From: Acidimicrobiia bacterium
GTDB lineage: Bacteria; Actinomycetota; Acidimicrobiia; Acidimicrobiales; Acidimicrobilacustridaceae
Direction of reading: 5' to 3'
NCBI GenBank assembly: GCA_018882825.1
Contig: VERC01000092.1
Span: 1-8,416 of the forward strand
DNA length: 8,416 nucleotides
Below the pieces are notes generated by a model, which was given only the letters and a program-made list of their open reading frames with translations, was not told the DNA's origin and searched no databases. The first letter of the stretch is position 1. Every line of letters starts with the position of its first letter. Both the position numbers and the translations under genes were made by a program. Positions 4,510 through 8,416 of this stretch are shown piece after piece.

Positions 4510-6903
4510 ATGAAGTTGGTACATCCCGAACCGTTCGGAGCCCGGTGGCGGGCGAAGTGGATGTGGGACCGTCCGCCCACCCTGCGGCTCGACACCGCCA
4601 CCCGCGCCGTGCTCGACGACCCCACCGACCACGTCGCGCTGCTGCGGCGCGAGGTTCACCTCACCACCGTCCCGGACACGGCGCCGGCCCGGATCTGGAC
4701 CGATGGTCGCCATGTGCTCTTCGTCAACGGTGTGGAGGTGGCCCGCGGCCCGGTGCGCAGTGATCCACGTGCGGCGCACTACGACGTCGTCGACCTCGCT
4801 CCCCACCTCGTCGTCGGTGACAACGTGCTCGCCATCGTCGCCCGGCACTTCGGACGGGCGACGTCGTGGTGGATGCCCGCCCCTCCCACCTACTCGATGG
4901 GATCGGGATCGACGGTGTTCGAGGCGCTCGTCGGTGACCAGTGGATCGTGTCGGACCGCACGTGGATGACGGCGCCCGAGTCGCCGTGGACGCCGGTGGC
5001 CATTCCCGGTGACGTCGCCTGTCTTCCGATCGAATGGTTCGACGCCCGGGTGCATCCCGATGGCTGGGATCGCCCCGGGTTCGATGCGACTTCGTGGAAG
5101 AGTGCTCGTGAGATCACACCGTTCAGCACCGGCGGACACGGTGATCCGCATCCACCCAGTGAACCGTTCGGCATGCTGCGACCGCCGGTGCGGGTGGCGT
5201 TCACCGGCGGTGCCGTGCACGAGGCTCGGCTCGTCGAGTCCGGTCCGATCATGGGCGCGGCGATCTCGGACGATCCGGTGCGTCAGGTACTGGCCGACGA
5301 GGAGTGCGTGCGGTCGGGAGCCGGTGATGCGCCGGCCGACCTGTTGCGGTTCGACCTCGGTCGCATCGCCGCCGGCACGGTGCGCCTGTCGGTGCGGGGA
5401 GCCGCAGCCGGGACCGTCATCGATCTCGCGGCCGCCGAGCACCTCGACGCCGCCGGTCTGCTCGTCACCCTCGGGCAGCACGCCGGCCTGCGCTATGTGT
5501 GTGCCGATGGCGACGCCGAGTTCGAATCTCTCGACCTCATCGGCACCCGGTTCCTGCACGCGTCGGTGCGAACACCGGCCGGTGCCGCGCCGCCGGAGAT
5601 CACCCTGGCCATCGCCGATCGGCACCGCCCCCGCCCGGCCGGCGCATCGTTCGAGTGTTCCGATCCGTTGTTGAACGAGATCCATGCCGTCGGTCTGCGC
5701 ACCGTCGACCTCAGCGCGCTCGATGCCTACGTCGACTGCCCCACGCGCGAGCAGCGGGCGTGGACGGGTGATTCGGTCGTGCACCAGACCGTGGATCTCG
5801 TCAGCAATCCCGACTGGTCGATGCCTGTCTGGCATCCGCAACTGGCCGCCATGGCGCGCACCGACGGCATGTTGCACATGGCCGTGGCCTCCGACTTCGC
5901 CGCCGACGACCGCACGTTCGTGCCCGACTGGTCGCTCATGTGGGTGCACTCGGTGTGGAACCTCTACCGCTACACCGGTGATCGCACCGTGGTGGCCGAG
6001 CTGCTGCCGGCGGCCGAGCGCACGTTGCGCTGGTTCGAGTCGTTCCTCGGCGACGACGGCCTTCTGCACCACGTCACGGGCTGGGTGCTGATCGACTGGG
6101 CCAGCTTCTACTCGCGCGGGTGCTCCTCGACGCTCAACGCCGTATGGGCCCGCGCCCTCGAGGACTTCGCCGAGATGAGCGAATGGCTCGGCAACGAGGG
6201 CTCGGCGGCGTGGGCCCGACGTCGCCATGCCGGCGTGCGTGATGGATTCGACGTGTTCTGGGACGAGGGCCGTGGCGTGTACATCGACCACATCGTCGAC
6301 GGCGTGCCGCAACGCCCCGCCGCCCAGCATCCGGGTGCCGCGGCGCTGTGGGCCGGACTCGTGCCGGCCGGGCGCGTCCAGCGCGTCGTCGCCGGTCTCA
6401 CCGACCGCGCGCGGCTCATCCGGCATTCGTTCGTGATGGACCCGGTCACGCCCACCGGCGGGTCCACCGGCTACCAGTACATGCTCAGTGGGTATCCGGC
6501 ACCCGAATGGGACGCCGAGACCCAGATGGTGGGGGCCGAACCGTTCTTCCGCTTCGTGGTCCACGCCGGCCTGGCCCGAGCCGGCCGGGCCGACCTCATC
6601 GCCGACCTGTGCCGTGACTGGAAGGTGTTCCTCGATGCCGGGGAGACCTCGTGGCCCGAGTGCTGGACGGGCGGCACCCGCTGTCACGGATGGTCGTCGA
6701 CGCCCACGGCCGATCTGGTGCGATTCGTGCTCGGCGTCACGCCGGCCGAACCGGGCTATGCCGCAGTGCGGGTGGCACCGGCGCTGGGGGGACTCGAGTG
6801 GGCGCGGTCCACCGTTCCCACACCCCACGGACCGATCACCGTGGAGGCACGCGCCGACGGAACCGTCACCATCGACAGTCCGGTCCCCGTCGTGCGCGAC
6901 TGA
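4510..6903 (+). CDS. GH78 alpha-L-rhamnosidase, cytoplasmic (797 aa)
   Basis: Role: hydrolyses terminal alpha-L-rhamnose from rhamnosides with inversion. Seen: a Trp-rich N-terminal beta domain (RWRAKWMWD at residues 12-20, then IWTDGRHVLFVNGVEVARGP), further beta-rich domains to about 375, an (alpha/alpha)6-barrel from about 378 (GASFECSDPLLNEIHAVGLR) to 735, and a C-terminal beta-sandwich to 797. DCPTREQRAWTGD gives D409, E414 and D421, the same 5/12 spacing as D567/E572/D579 of the Bacillus enzyme RhaB; E414 would be the general acid. The likely general base is E717 (SWPECW), and H726 (TRCHGW) fits the conserved His. Length is normal. There is no signal peptide, so substrates must be imported. 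The ATG at 4510 follows GGGGGAA at 4500-4506. A 5-bp stem (4488-4492/4498-4502) touches this site. No rhamnose transporter or catabolic gene is adjacent. Substrate (flavonoid, glycan or glycolipid) is not predictable. Confidence 0.9.
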   Translation: MKLVHPEPFGARWRAKWMWDRPPTLRLDTATRAVLDDPTDHVALLRREVHLTTVPDTAPARIWTDGRHVLFVNGVEVARGPVRSDPRAAHYDVVDLAPHLVVGDNVLAIVARHFGRATSWWMPAPPTYSMGSGSTVFEALVGDQWIVSDRTWMTAPESPWTPVAIPGDVACLPIEWFDARVHPDGWDRPGFDATSWKSAREITPFSTGGHGDPHPPSEPFGMLRPPVRVAFTGGAVHEARLVESGPIMGAAISDDPVRQVLADEECVRSGAGDAPADLLRFDLGRIAAGTVRLSVRGAAAGTVIDLAAAEHLDAAGLLVTLGQHAGLRYVCADGDAEFESLDLIGTRFLHASVRTPAGAAPPEITLAIADRHRPRPAGASFECSDPLLNEIHAVGLRTVDLSALDAYVDCPTREQRAWTGDSVVHQTVDLVSNPDWSMPVWHPQLAAMARTDGMLHMAVASDFAADDRTFVPDWSLMWVHSVWNLYRYTGDRTVVAELLPAAERTLRWFESFLGDDGLLHHVTGWVLIDWASFYSRGCSSTLNAVWARALEDFAEMSEWLGNEGSAAWARRRHAGVRDGFDVFWDEGRGVYIDHIVDGVPQRPAAQHPGAAALWAGLVPAGRVQRVVAGLTDRARLIRHSFVMDPVTPTGGSTGYQYMLSGYPAPEWDAETQMVGAEPFFRFVVHAGLARAGRADLIADLCRDWKVFLDAGETSWPECWTGGTRCHGWSSTPTADLVRFVLGVTPAEPGYAAVRVAPALGGLEWARSTVPTPHGPITVEARADGTVTIDSPVPVVRD

Positions 6904-6915
6904 TCGCCACGACGG
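6887..6915. terminator. Hairpin between the convergent rhamnosidase and isocitrate dehydrogenase genes
   Basis: CCGTCGTG (6887-6894) and its complement CACGACGG (6908-6915) form a perfect 8-bp stem with a 13-base loop that contains the rhamnosidase stop codon. It lies 11 bases beyond the isocitrate dehydrogenase stop. Being symmetric, it could end transcription from both sides, though neither side has a T-run. Confidence 0.35.
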
Positions 6916-6925
6916 CGACCGATGA

Positions 6926-8416
<1,491 letters not shown>

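Noticed and set aside
4201..6828. An open minus-strand frame of 875 codons opposite the rhamnosidase gene
   Set aside because: It is Arg/Gly/His-rich with no family motif, and it overlaps two well-supported plus-strand genes. Long antisense frames are expected in GC-rich coding DNA.

Overview
The window is GC-rich DNA with the codon use, frequent GTG starts and gene families of a high-GC actinobacterium. A monomeric isocitrate dehydrogenase and a tRNA-Arg(ACG) fit that picture. A free-living Acidimicrobiia-type actinobacterium is my guess, but nothing in the window fixes the taxon.

Left part (1-3342) has an accessory character. It opens with two small-protein or membrane genes on the minus strand: the first 19 codons of a TMEM175-family (DUF1211) channel protein running off the left edge, and a 63-residue two-helix membrane protein with a plausible promoter. 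Next is a decayed IS3-family insertion sequence (about 473-1256). Its orfA ends at an early TAG. Its orfB has an in-frame TGA, a large internal deletion that removes the first catalytic Asp, and at least one frameshift. About 500 bp with no supportable gene follow, then an unrecognised polytopic membrane protein (1813-2970), then about 370 bp more without a supportable gene.

A minus-strand tRNA-Arg(ACG) at 3343-3419 separates this from a compact, clearly coding right part. There a TerB-like/COQ4-like protein (3528-4448, +) carries the full HDxxH-x11-E metal motif of COQ4. A cytoplasmic GH78 alpha-L-rhamnosidase (4510-6903, +) keeps the D-x4-E-x6-D catalytic motif. The C-terminal two thirds of a monomeric NADP-dependent isocitrate dehydrogenase (minus strand, 5' end beyond the right edge) converges on the rhamnosidase with 22 bp between stop codons.

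No obvious pathway links the right-hand genes. Isocitrate dehydrogenase is core TCA metabolism, the GH78 enzyme would release rhamnose from rhamnosides, and the COQ4-like protein is a metal-binding protein of unknown substrate. I do not see a defence system, CRISPR array or complete mobile element. The items most worth a second look are the TerB/COQ4 two-domain protein, the orphan membrane protein, and the small promoter and palindrome structures around the tRNA and the 63-residue gene.
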